Assembly (NCBI RefSeq): GCF_000331285.1 | Contig: NZ_ANFX01000012.1 | Span: 1-64,000, forward strand | From: Porphyrobacter sp. AAP82 | GTDB taxonomy: Bacteria > Pseudomonadota > Alphaproteobacteria > Sphingomonadales > Sphingomonadaceae | Length of the DNA: 64,000 nt | Reading direction: 5' to 3' | Part shown: positions 1 to 9,332 of the stretch, piece after piece | Position numbering within the stretch: the first letter of the stretch is position 1 | How the letters are laid out: every line of letters starts with the position of its first letter | Translations under genes and position numbers: made by a program | The notes under the pieces: model-generated | The model's database searches: none | What the model was told of the DNA's origin: nothing | The model's input: the letters and a program-made list of their open reading frames with translations, nothing else

Positions 1-230
1 GGCAGGGTCTCTTCGACCGGAGCCGCGGGGGTGTCGACCACCGGAGCGGGGGTCTCTTCGACCGGAGCCGCGGGGGTGTCGACCACCGGAGCGGGGGTCT
101 CCTCGACCGGAACCACGGGGGAGTCGACCACCGGGGGCAGGGTCTCTTCGACCGGAACCACGGGGGTATCGACCACCGGAGCGGGGGTCTCTTCGACCTG
201 AGCCGCAGGGGTGTCGACCACCACAGCGGC
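1..230. repeat. 45-bp in-frame tandem repeat (15-residue Pro/Val/Glu repeat)
   Basis: The string GGTCT recurs at 6, 51, 96, 141 and 186, exactly 45 bp apart, with a few substitutions between copies. Read on the minus strand within the haem peroxidase gene each copy encodes 15 residues of the type EETPAPVVDTPAAPV. The array runs off the left edge of the window, so the copy number is at least five. Because the unit is a multiple of three, copies can be gained or lost without breaking the frame. It probably forms an extended, acidic, proline-rich linker. Confidence 0.9.
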
Positions 231-3200
231 GGGTTCTTCGGCGAAGATGAACTGGGCCGCAGTGAGCGAGACCGCGCTGGTGTCGGCCACCAGCATCGAT
301 TCCGCTCCGATGGTGATGCGAGCACCGCCGCGAGCGGCGTTGATCGAGACCAGCTCGGCAAAATTCGCCGCCGTCACGCCCAGGGCGCTGAGGTCGATCT
401 TGTCGAGGTCGGCCGCGAAATCGGCCACGGTATCACCATTGCCGAAAGCGAAGATGTCGTTGCCGGTGCCCCCGGTCAGCTCGTCATCGCCTTCGCCACC
501 GTAGAGGTAGTCGTTACCCGAGCCCCCCGAAAGCATGTCGTCGCCTTCGCCGCCGTCGAGGGCGTCATTGCCCGAACCGCCGGAGATGACGTCGTCGCCG
601 AACATCCCGTAGAGGAAGTCGTCGTTCGAGCCGCCGGCCAGGCGATCGTCGCCCGCGTCGGCCATGAGGATGTCCGAGGCGCTACCGCCCTGGAAGTCCT
701 GATCGAGCACCGGTACCGCTTCGATAACGGGGGCCGGGGTTTCGAGCGCGACCGGCGCGATATCCGCGGTGGTCATCGGGGCGTGTTCCGTCGCCGACAG
801 GACAGTGCTGTGCGACAACATGCCAGGAGTTGCTGGATCCATGTTGACGATGTCCTGAGGCCTCAGGTCACCGATGATCGTGTCCTGGCCGCCGTTCGAG
901 GTGAAGACGATACGGTGCGCGGATTCGAGCGCCGAAATGTCAACCGTGTCGTTGCCGGTGTTGCCATCGATGGTGATGGTGTTGAAATTGAGGCTGGTCT
1001 GGTTAAAGTCGCCGACCACCGTGATGCTGTCGCCCGAGACAGTGCCGCCGCTGGCGCCGCCGGGAGAGGTCACACGCAGGGTGCTGACGATGATTTCCTC
1101 GATGTTGTCGAGTTCGGCCATCACGGCGCCGTTGCGGGTGATGACGATTTCGGTGTTGGCATTGAGCACCACGCCCGGGATCGCAGCGATTGCTGCTGCA
1201 CGGGTGTAGATGATGAAGGCCTCGGCTGTCGTGGTATCCGTTGTGACAGTGAAGGTGTCTTCGTCAGCACCGCCGTCAACGAAATCACGTCCACCGGTGG
1301 CGCTTGCCTGGGTGATCGAGTCCGCACCGCCACTGGCGTAGACGAGGTCGTTGCCGCTTCCGCCGTTGATGGTGTCGTTGCCCGCCAGAGCGAAGATCGC
1401 TTCGTTGCCGGCGCCACCGTTGATGGTGTTGGCCAGCGTCGTACCTGTTACCACAGTGTGGTTCGTGCCGTTGAAACGCAGGGTCTCAACCGTCGCAACA
1501 GTGTCGACGCCTTCGGCACCCGTGTTGTCGGTCACGGTGATGATCGTGCCATTCGAGCTCAACGTGAAATTGCTGCTCGCCCCGGCATAGGCAGCCGTGT
1601 CGGTACCCGTGCCACCGTTGATGGTGTCGTTACCGGCACCGCCCCTGATCACATCGTTGCCGTTGCGGCCATTGAGCACGTCGTTGCCGCCAAGGCCGTT
1701 CATGGTGTCCGACCCGCCAAGGACGTTCGACGCATCGGCACCATTGGCAACGTCGTCGCCGGCTGTCCCGTTGAAGGTGGTGAGCAGCAGCGGGGTACCC
1801 GTCCAGCTGTCCCCGACCACACCGGTGGCGGTCGACGTCAGGCTCTCGGCCGTGCCGATGCCGTCAGTGAAGCTCGCCGTGACCCGCAGGATCGAACCGA
1901 CCTGGGCCTGACCCGGCGTGAAGCTAGCCGCATTTGCCCCGGCGATGTCCGTCCAGGTGGTGCCGTTGTCGGTCGAGGCTTGCCACTGGTAGGACAGGGT
2001 GCCCAGCCCGTTCTCGTCGGCAATGCTGCTGACGTTGAGGGTCAAGGACTGGCCTTCAAGCGGCGTCTGGTCGCTGACAACCGGAGCACCGGTCGCCGCC
2101 ACAGGGCCGCGCACGATTGCCGAGGTCGCCGCCGAGGTCAGGGTTTCCAGCGTGCCGGTGGTGACGTCGGTGAAGGTGGTGACGACCTTCAGCAAGCCAC
2201 CGATCTGCGCCGTTGTCGGCGTGAAGCTGGTGCCGGTCGCGCCGGCGATATCGCTCCAGGTCGCCCCGTTGTCGGTCGAGATTTGCCACTGGTGGGACAG
2301 CGGACCAACGCCGTTGGCATCGGCAATCGTTGCGGTATCGATCGTCAGGACCTGATCGGAGAACGGCGTGGTATCGCTGATGATTGCAGCACCGGTCGCG
2401 GCCTCCGGAAGATCCGCCACAGGAGCGGTCGGAGCCGAGACGAGGACTTCAGCCGTTCCTAGCCCATCGGTAAAGGCAGTCGAGACGCGCAGGATCGAAC
2501 CAACCTCTGCCTGTGCGGGGGTAAAGCTAGCTTCAGTCGCACCAGCGATATCAGTCCACGTGACGCCGTTGTCGGTAGAGGCCTGCCACTGATAAGCAAG
2601 AGTTCCCACACCGTTGATGTCGGCAATGCCGCTGACATCGACGCTAAGGGCCTGCGTTTCAGTGGGCGTCAAATCGCTGATCATCGGAGCACCCGTGGCA
2701 GCGATTGGACCCTCCACGATTGCTGCAGTCACTGCCGAGGTCAGGGTCTCCAGCGTGCCAGTGGTGATGTCGGTGAAGGTCGTGACAACCTGCAACAACG
2801 AACCGATCTGCTCGCGCGTCGGCGTGTAGCTGGTGCCGGTTGCGCCATCAATGTTCGTCCAGGTCGCACCATTGTCGGCCGAAACCTGCCATTGGTGGGA
2901 GAGCGGGCCGACCCCGTTGGCATCAGCAATCGTTGTGGTGTCGATCGTCAGCACTTGACCGGCGAACGGAGTGGTGTCGCTGATGATCGCAGCGCCGGTC
3001 GCAGGTTCGGGCAGATCGGCAACCGGAGCGGTGGCAGCCGAAGTCAGCGACTCCGGGGTCCCGGTCAGGTCGAACCACGAGACCTGCACCCGCACCAGCG
3101 ATCCCACCTCGGCCTGCGTCGCGGTGAAGCTGGCGGCGGTGGCGCTGGCGATGTCGGTCCAGGTCACACCATTGTCAGTCGAGGACTGCCACTGGTAGGC

Positions 3201-6200
3201 CGGGTCGATCACGCCGTTGGGGTCGATGATGGTGGAAAGGTCGACAGTCAGCACCTGACCTTCCATCGGCGTGGTGGCGCTGAGCGTCGGCGCACCGGAT
3301 GCGGGCACCGGCACCACGGCATTGATGTCATAGATGACGGGGTTCCCGTCGGCGTCGACGAAGCTCAGCTTCTCGATGTTGAACAGGCGGTCGGTGCCGT
3401 CGGTCTCGTTGTTCGCCAGCACGGCATTGTGCGTCACCGTGGTCGAACCGTCGGCGTTGCGGACAAAGCTGTAGTTGGTGTGGATGTCCCGGAAGACGGC
3501 CACGTCCTGGTCACCTGCCTGATTGCCGTCGAGGATCTCGCGGATGATCGAAAGCTGGCCGGGGTTGAGCGAACGGTCGAGCATCAGCTGGTCGAGCGTC
3601 CTGCCGCCGAACAGCAGGTTGCCCTGCAGATCGACGACCTGGCTGGTCATGTCCTCCGCCGAAGCCATCGGGTTGCCGTCGAGATCGTTGATGCCGATGC
3701 GCACGTTGAGCCAGCGGTCGCCATCGATGATGTCGTTGCCGCCATCGCCCTTGATGATGTCGCTGCCGCCACCACCAATGATGATGTCGTGAGCACCATC
3801 ATTGATGTCGGTCGCAGTTCCGTTGGCATCGAACACCACGTCGGCCGCATCGCGCACCAGCACGGTGATGGTTTCTCCGCTCGTCGTGTTGAGGGTTTGA
3901 CGGTCGAGATGGTTCACCAGCGCAGCGAAGCCGTCGATACGAGCCACCGACTCCTCGGTGAGCGCGCTCGAAAGCGACAGGAAGGGCGCAGTCGGATCGG
4001 GCACGGCGCCCGCGGCTCCGGGGGCAAGCGCCGCACCAAGCTGCTTGTCGCGGCCGGTCAGCACGTCGTTGAGATTCCAGCCCGAGAGGCCTTCGACGAG
4101 GTCGTACCTGTCGCGCAGGGTGAACTGCGGCTGGGTGGCAAACAGCGGGATCCCCATGTGCGAGTCAGCGGCAACGGGATTGCCCTTGTTGATCGCCCAG
4201 TCGAACCCGGCCATGCCGTTGTTGCGCTGGATGCCGACGCCCTGGAACATGATGTCGTCGCCGGATTCGCCGTCGTAGTCGGTGTCGTTCCCGTAGCCGT
4301 TCATCACGTCATGGCCGATGATGGGGCTGTTGAAGAACAGTTCGGAGTTCTCGCCGGCGATGCCATCGAACCCGTCACCGCCTTCAAGCCAGTCGTCGCC
4401 TTCATTGCCCATGATGACGCTGGCGTCGTTGCCGCCCTTGGAGAAGTCGTTGCCTTCGCCAGAAGTGACGGTCTTCATGTCGCGTCCGCCGATAATGAAG
4501 TCCTGGCCGAGGCCGCCGAACAAGAGGTCTAGACCTTCGCCCGCACTGATCACGTCGTTGCCGGCATCGCCATGGATCACGTCGGCCGCGCCCACAGGGG
4601 TGCCGCTGTCGGTGATGATGTCATCGCCGGAGCCGCCGAAAATGTGGTCCACGCCCTGCCCGCCTTCGAGCCGGTCGTCACCGCCGTCACCCCACAAGGT
4701 GTCGTCGCCTTCGCCGCCGATCAGCGTGTCCGAAGCCTCGGTACCGCCGAGCACCACATGGTCGACGCCGGTATAGCGCAGGTAGTCGTTCACGCCGTCG
4801 CCATCCATATCCTTGCGGATGACCATCGGGCTGATCGCCTGGAGGATCATGTTGTCATGCACCGGATCCGCCATCGACTGCAGGCCCTGGTTCAGTTCGA
4901 GGATATAGGCCGGGGTCAGGAACAGCGAGCTCGGCAGGTGCGTCGCGTTGTCGGCATGGAGATCGGTGTTGCGCATCGCCAGTTCGGCCCAGGAGTCGGC
5001 TTCGAGCTGGTTCAGCAGGTTCATCCCCTGCGAACGACTGATGTAGTAGAAGCGGTCGCCCGCCTGAAGGTTCTCCATCTGCGCTTCGAAGATGAAGGTG
5101 AAGGTCGTGCCGAGCAGGCCGCCGAACGCCATCTTTTTCTCGGCAAGGCCGCCGATCCAGAAGTCGACGAGGTTGAGGCCCGTCTCCTGACCAGCCCAGG
5201 CGCCGGTGCCGTTGAGGAAGTCGAGCCGGTCTGCGGGCGCACCCGCCCCGCCCATGACGAGGCCGATCGCGGCGTCGCGCTTCTGCTCGACCGTCACCGC
5301 ATCGAGGATCGTCTGGTGCTGACCATAGGCGGCAATGAAGTTGATCACCGAAGCCGGGGTCTTGATCGCCAGAGCGAAGTCAAACCAGTTGGCATAGGGT
5401 TCGAGCTGCGTGTCACCCGTCTGGGCGAAGAGGTCCGCACGCACCGCATTGAGCGAGGGCACGCCGGTGTCGCGACCACGGGCGATGTTGAGTGCGGCAA
5501 GGTCGAGCGGCAGGCCGACGAGGTTGTTGCGCAGCGCGTCGGTGACGAATTCGTCGATTTCGTTGCCGACCTGGCGGGTCATGCCGCGGATGATGGCCCC
5601 TGCGGATTCTTCTGCGGTGGTACCGGCCGCTTCGAATGCGACAGGGTTGAGGAAGGCCTCGACCAGACCCATGTCGGTCTGCGTCTGCCCGTCCGCACTG
5701 ATCATCGGCACGGTCTCGTTGAGCTGCGAATGGCCGAAGCGGTAGACCGCATGGGCGAATTCGGCGGTCACGGCCGGATCGATGTCGACCGTATTCGAGA
5801 ACACGAAGGCATCGATGTTGGGGCTGACGAGACGCACGAATTCTTCGAACACGAGGTGCTGGTAGACCTGCTCGGTGGTGAATCGGGCGGCATGGAACAG
5901 ACGCTCGCCGTGCCACTGCAGCGTGGTGAGGTCGGCGGGGATTTCGGTGACGTCCACGGCCAGCCACTCGTTGAGCAGCGCCACATCGCCATTGGCGATC
6001 AGTTCGTTCTTGATCTGGTTGACGCGGTTGTTGTGTTCGGAGTGGAACACATGATGGATCGCGGTGAGTGCGATGTTCTCGTTGCCGCGACCGTCACCGA
6101 CGATGTAGTGCTTGTCGAGCAGTTCGTTGTCGTAGGTCGCGCGGTTGCCGCGCTCGTCGAGCGGGATGGCATTGCCCACGTCGCTGTCGGCGTCGGCGGT

Positions 6201-7517
6201 CTGGCCGGCCTTCGGATTGGCGTTGTGCGCGATGTCGGCAAGGAAGACATGGCCGGTCGCCATCGCCGTGGAGGCCAGCACCGGTGCGGTAAGGTTGCCT
6301 TCGACCAGCGTATCCGGGCTGATCACCAGCTGCGGGAAGCCGTTCGCGCCGGGGATGAAATTGCCATAAAGATCGGTGGCGAGCAGCGGAACGCGGTGCA
6401 CGTCCATGTCACCAAGCTCGATGCCGAGCACGTTGAGCGCCTGCGCCTTGATGTCGGCCCAGGTCGGCGGGCCGCCATTGGCGCCCTCGAGCAGCCAGCC
6501 GGTGGCAACGGGCTTGCCGTCGACCAGCTTGTATTCGCGCAGGAACACCTGATGCGACTCGTTCGAGGTATAGATCTGGTTGAGGTCGATCCACGGGGTG
6601 GTGACATTGGTGGCTTCGCGCACGTCGTCCGCCGTGCCGAGGATGCCGTCGGCGCCCGGCTGGTTGGTGGCGCGCGTCAGCACCATGAAGTTGGTCGGGC
6701 TGCCCGGCACATAGAGCGGATCATCCGGCTGGAGCGGGATGAACACCGTACCGCTGCCGCCCTTGTTGATCATGGTCAGGCCGTGATCGAAGAACTGGCC
6801 GAAGATCGTCATGAAGCCGTTGAGCGGCGCCGTGCTGCCGAGGTCGGTCATGACGTTGGGCAGGACGATCGATGTGCCCTCCACCCCGATCCCGGCGAGC
6901 GAAAGCTGCTCGACGGCATCGGCGACGGCGGCATCGCGCTGCGCGAGCGCGTTGGTGAGCAGGCCCGATGCCTCCTGGAGCGCAGCGCCTGTGTCACTCG
7001 CTGTCAGCGAACCGGCAGCCGTGAAGGCGCTCTCGGCGGCTGCGAAGTTTGCCTGGGCGCTTTCCGCGGCAATGATCGCGGTGCGCGCCAGATCGGCGCT
7101 GGCCATCACACTGTTGTAGAGCGCGCCGCTGGTGATGCCGACCGATGTAAGGGCGGTCATGACCGCGACCTGGTTCTTGAGCGACTGATCGGCGATCAGG
7201 TTGGAGATCATGCGCGGGTCGGCGTCATAGACCGAGCCCGAGGTCTGGGCATAGCTGGTTGGCTGGCCCGTGCTCGGGTTGGCGTCAGCCGCGATCCAGG
7301 TCGGAGTGGTCTGACGCGGCATCAGCTGGTCGGCCGAACCGCCCGTGGGAGTGACGAGGTTGTTGTATTCGCCGCTCACAGTCCGAAGACCGTAGGGAGT
7401 CAGAGCATTTAGAGGATTGCCGAGATTGTCGACAAGCTGACCAGTGGCAGAATGGTTCTCAGCGATTTTAATCTGCTTCAGAATATGAACGAGATCATTG
7501 ATGTTCAACTTGAGCAC
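1..7517 (-). CDS. Giant secreted animal-type haem peroxidase with RTX and Ig-like repeats (3' end outside window)
   Basis: One frame stays open from a GTG start at 7517 to the left edge, at least 2505 residues. GGGGAG just upstream of the GTG supports this start. Residues 230-700 carry the animal haem peroxidase domain: FGQFFDHGL holds the distal Gln241 and His245 and the haem-linking Asp244, and YRFGHSQL holds the proximal His596. Where myeloperoxidase has REHN, this protein has SEHN (493-496), so the distal Arg is replaced. RTX nonapeptides of the GGxGxDxL type follow at about 4765-4440, 1740-1360 and 700-480. Five Ig-like repeats lie at 3301-1795, and a Pro/Glu-rich tail at the end. There is no Sec signal peptide, as expected for a type I substrate, and a type I exporter lies at 9443-14459. 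Family members include the Mn(II)-oxidising peroxidases (MopA) described in Aurantimonas and Erythrobacter; Mn oxidation here is inference. Confidence 0.92.
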   Translation of the reverse strand, partial: MLKLNINDLVHILKQIKIAENHSATGQLVDNLGNPLNALTPYGLRTVSGEYNNLVTPTGGSADQLMPRQTTPTWIAADANPSTGQPTSYAQTSGSVYDADPRMISNLIADQSLKNQVAVMTALTSVGITSGALYNSVMASADLARTAIIAAESAQANFAAAESAFTAAGSLTASDTGAALQEASGLLTNALAQRDAAVADAVEQLSLAGIGVEGTSIVLPNVMTDLGSTAPLNGFMTIFGQFFDHGLTMINKGGSGTVFIPLQPDDPLYVPGSPTNFMVLTRATNQPGADGILGTADDVREATNVTTPWIDLNQIYTSNESHQVFLREYKLVDGKPVATGWLLEGANGGPPTWADIKAQALNVLGIELGDMDVHRVPLLATDLYGNFIPGANGFPQLVISPDTLVEGNLTAPVLASTAMATGHVFLADIAHNANPKAGQTADADSDVGNAIPLDERGNRATYDNELLDKHYIVGDGRGNENIALTAIHHVFHSEHNNRVNQIKNELIANGDVALLNEWLAVDVTEIPADLTTLQWHGERLFHAARFTTEQVYQHLVFEEFVRLVSPNIDAFVFSNTVDIDPAVTAEFAHAVYRFGHSQLNETVPMISADGQTQTDMGLVEAFLNPVAFEAAGTTAEESAGAIIRGMTRQVGNEIDEFVTDALRNNLVGLPLDLAALNIARGRDTGVPSLNAVRADLFAQTGDTQLEPYANWFDFALAIKTPASVINFIAAYGQHQTILDAVTVEQKRDAAIGLVMGGAGAPADRLDFLNGTGAWAGQETGLNLVDFWIGGLAEKKMAFGGLLGTTFTFIFEAQMENLQAGDRFYYISRSQGMNLLNQLEADSWAELAMRNTDLHADNATHLPSSLFLTPAYILELNQGLQSMADPVHDNMILQAISPMVIRKDMDGDGVNDYLRYTGVDHVVLGGTEASDTLIGGEGDDTLWGDGGDDRLEGGQGVDHIFGGSGDDIITDSGTPVGAADVIHGDAGNDVISAGEGLDLLFGGLGQDFIIGGRDMKTVTSGEGNDFSKGGNDASVIMGNEGDDWLEGGDGFDGIAGENSELFFNSPIIGHDVMNGYGNDTDYDGESGDDIMFQGVGIQRNNGMAGFDWAINKGNPVAADSHMGIPLFATQPQFTLRDRYDLVEGLSGWNLNDVLTGRDKQLGAALAPGAAGAVPDPTAPFLSLSSALTEESVARIDGFAALVNHLDRQTLNTTSGETITVLVRDAADVVFDANGTATDINDGAHDIIIGGGGSDIIKGDGGNDIIDGDRWLNVRIGINDLDGNPMASAEDMTSQVVDLQGNLLFGGRTLDQLMLDRSLNPGQLSIIREILDGNQAGDQDVAVFRDIHTNYSFVRNADGSTTVTHNAVLANNETDGTDRLFNIEKLSFVDADGNPVIYDINAVVPVPASGAPTLSATTPMEGQVLTVDLSTIIDPNGVIDPAYQWQSSTDNGVTWTDIASATAASFTATQAEVGSLVRVQVSWFDLTGTPESLTSAATAPVADLPEPATGAAIISDTTPFAGQVLTIDTTTIADANGVGPLSHQWQVSADNGATWTNIDGATGTSYTPTREQIGSLLQVVTTFTDITTGTLETLTSAVTAAIVEGPIAATGAPMISDLTPTETQALSVDVSGIADINGVGTLAYQWQASTDNGVTWTDIAGATEASFTPAQAEVGSILRVSTAFTDGLGTAEVLVSAPTAPVADLPEAATGAAIISDTTPFSDQVLTIDTATIADANGVGPLSHQWQISTDNGATWSDIAGATGTSFTPTTAQIGGLLKVVTTFTDVTTGTLETLTSAATSAIVRGPVAATGAPVVSDQTPLEGQSLTLNVSSIADENGLGTLSYQWQASTDNGTTWTDIAGANAASFTPGQAQVGSILRVTASFTDGIGTAESLTSTATGVVGDSWTGTPLLLTTFNGTAGDDVANGADASNVLGGSDTMNGLGGNDVLNGRNGNDVIRGGAGNDTINGGTGTDTAAYAGASSNFTLSSNGTIITVTDNTGAEGVDTVATVETLRFNGTNHTVVTGTTLANTINGGAGNEAIFALAGNDTINGGSGNDLVYASGGADSITQASATGGRDFVDGGADEDTFTVTTDTTTAEAFIIYTRAAAIAAIPGVVLNANTEIVITRNGAVMAELDNIEEIIVSTLRVTSPGGASGGTVSGDSITVVGDFNQTSLNFNTITIDGNTGNDTVDISALESAHRIVFTSNGGQDTIIGDLRPQDIVNMDPATPGMLSHSTVLSATEHAPMTTADIAPVALETPAPVIEAVPVLDQDFQGGSASDILMADAGDDRLAGGSNDDFLYGMFGDDVISGGSGNDALDGGEGDDMLSGGSGNDYLYGGEGDDELTGGTGNDIFAFGNGDTVADFAADLDKIDLSALGVTAANFAELVSINAARGGARITIGAESMLVADTSAVSLTAAQFIFAEEPAAVVVDTPAAQVEETPAPVVDTPVVPVEETLPPVVDSPVVPVEETPAPVVDTPAAPVEETPAPVVDTPAAPVEETL
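1795..3301. repeat. Five tandem ~300-bp Ig-like repeats in A-B-A-B order
   Basis: Within the peroxidase gene, five units of about 100 residues follow each other with boundaries near 3301, 2998, 2698, 2398 and 2095, each with a YQWQ-STDNG-TWTDIAGAT core. Units 2 and 4 resemble each other more (IISDTTPF, GPLSHQWQ, VVTTFTD, GTLETLTSA) than their neighbours. Units 3 and 5 form a second pair (GTLAYQWQ or GTLSYQWQ, VGSILRV, FTDG, GTAE). The block therefore seems to have grown by copying a 600-bp dimer. Ig-like repeats of this kind usually act as spacers or adhesion modules in large secreted proteins. Confidence 0.85.
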
Positions 7518-8253
7518 TGACTTTACTCCCCACATTACCGTCAAATGGACACCCGCGGTCATTAGATTGTGCGGCTGGCTAGGAACGGAAAAAACTCGGA
7601 AATGAGATTTCGATGGGGGCGTCTATTCACGAACGTCCGAAAAAAACAACTGCGTGGCCGAATAATTAACTATAAATACCGTTTCATTCCAAAAATTTAA
7701 GAAAATATTTACCATTAATACGAAATCTGTTAACTATTCATCATCCTGAAAATCATCGATTTCCCGATCATTCCATAAAGAACAAATTTCCTATGGGTTT
7801 TAGGGCTGGCATTACCGTAAATCCGAGCATCATGACGATTAACCAGCAATAGAAATCATGGCGCTGCCGAATCGCCGATGATCCCGGTCATCTGATGGTG
7901 TCAAAAATGGCCTCCCAAGGCGATGGCGGCGCCCGCTCATCATGCGATCCGCCCCATGCGAAAGCGGGGCTTTGGGTGCGCTGTGAACCACGACCGCCTA
8001 TTCAGCGGCGTGATCCCTGCTTGGACGCTGCCCGGGCCTTTCGCACTAACGCAACCCCCCTTGCCGAGGTTTCGGCACTGGCGGCGCCGCCGGAGCTGTA
8101 GCCCATCCTTACGGGTGTATACACTAGCGCGTCGGCATGGCGTAGACGTTAAGGAGGATAAGGCGGATAAGTTAGCAAATGCCCCGGCCCAAGCCAGCGC
8201 CGCAATCGGTTTCCGGATGATCCGTCTTTAATACAGGGTGGGACACTTTCAGA
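7518..8253. other. Divergent intergenic region between peroxidase and regulator genes
   Basis: This 736-bp gap should hold the promoters of the minus-strand peroxidase gene and the plus-strand regulator. The stretch 7560-7870 is strikingly AT-rich compared with the rest of the window and contains imperfect palindromes such as GAAAATCATCGATTTCC near 7747. The part 7880-8100 is GC-rich; short open frames there have no good ribosome site or recognisable product. A perfect 10-bp palindrome GTGTATACAC lies at 8115-8124. No RNA gene was recognised. Confidence 0.5.
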
Positions 8254-9159
8254 ATGTATCCATTCTATCTTAATCAGACATCTGTAATCAAAGAAGAATT
8301 ACAGCCAAGTGTTTCCGGTCGAGAGGCGTATTGCACGGTCATTATTGTCGACGGCGGTGTTGATAGCCGCGATGCAACCGGCGAAGCGATGCAAAAGCTT
8401 GGCTATCACTGCCTGGTATCGGCCGATCCGATAGGCGCCATCGAGTTGCTCGAGAATGAACCGGGAATTGGAGTTGTCATCGCCGATGCATCGACAGCCT
8501 TCGGGGATGATTTTAATCTTCTGGAAGAAATTGACGCGCGGTTCGGTCTGCTTCGACCGGTCGTGCCAATCATTATGGCGGATATGCCATCGTTGGATAT
8601 TGCCACCCGGGCGATGCATGGAAATGCAGTCGATCTTCTGAGCAAGCCCTTAAGTGATGAAGAATTGGCGCGCGCGCTGCGCAGAGCCTTTTTGCGGCGC
8701 TCTCAACTAGCGAGCATAAAACTTTTAGCGGCCTTTGCGTCGGCCCAACCGATTAATGAGTGTGAGAAGGGCAACACCAGGGCCAATGCGCTTGACGCGG
8801 CCCCGGAGCAGACGCTGATAAAGCTGATACGCAGGACGAAAGCCTTCCGGCAACGACGCAATGAATATCTGGGGAGCGAGCTGTTCTCTGATCCGGCCTG
8901 GGACATTATCCTCGAACTGACGCTGGCAAAGCTGCAGGGAGAGCCGGTGCCCGTGTCGAGCGCCTGCGCCGCGGCGGCAGTCCCGTTCACGACGGCCTAC
9001 CGTTACATCGGTAATCTGGTGGATCATCGGATGGTGCGCCGATGGAAGGATCCGCTCGATCAAAGGCGAGTTCTCCTGGAACTTGAGAACGAGACGCTTT
9101 CGGTCATGTCCGAAATAATGCTCAAGTCCGAAATATTCACTCGACCTTTGGAGGACTAG
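8254..9159 (+). CDS. Receiver domain / winged-helix transcriptional regulator
   Basis: A 301-residue protein. Residues 25-145 read as a response-regulator receiver: the hydrophobic strand CTVIIVDGG, a putative phospho-acceptor Asp in VVIADAS, and the conserved Lys in LLSKPLSDEEL. The usual second acidic residue of the DD pair is replaced by Gly (VDGG), so metal binding and phosphorylation may be altered. Residues 200-295 look like a MarR-type winged helix (VPFTTAYRYIGNLVDHRMVRRWKDPLDQRRVLLEL). It sits between the peroxidase gene and its probable secretion operon, divergent from the former, so it is a likely local regulator of one or both; this is inference from position. No partner kinase is adjacent. 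Confidence 0.75.
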   Translation: MYPFYLNQTSVIKEELQPSVSGREAYCTVIIVDGGVDSRDATGEAMQKLGYHCLVSADPIGAIELLENEPGIGVVIADASTAFGDDFNLLEEIDARFGLLRPVVPIIMADMPSLDIATRAMHGNAVDLLSKPLSDEELARALRRAFLRRSQLASIKLLAAFASAQPINECEKGNTRANALDAAPEQTLIKLIRRTKAFRQRRNEYLGSELFSDPAWDIILELTLAKLQGEPVPVSSACAAAAVPFTTAYRYIGNLVDHRMVRRWKDPLDQRRVLLELENETLSVMSEIMLKSEIFTRPLED

Positions 9160-9332
9160 AAGCGCGTCATGCGATTGTAATCGTACACAATCGGCTTCGT
9201 CGGAGTGTATCCTTCAACCTCCGGTCCTTTCCAAATTTTGGACCTGAAAATTTTTTAAGGCGCTAAAATATGCTTTGGAAAGTTATTTTATTCAGCCTGT
9301 CGACAGTGGTAATTTCATTTATCCTTATGAAA

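Noticed and set aside
1..230. CRISPR-like regular repeat
   Set aside because: The 45-bp units are directly adjacent without spacers and translate in frame as a protein repeat.
783..7412. Long plus-strand frames of 559, 546 and 946 codons across the first 7 kb
   Set aside because: They mirror the minus-strand peroxidase gene, which has clear domain motifs in every part; the plus-strand translations are rich in Val/Arg/Asp with no family features.
7895..8231. Overlapping short plus-strand frames before the regulator
   Set aside because: No ribosome site, Arg/Pro-rich translation, and two frames open together as is usual in GC-rich non-coding DNA.
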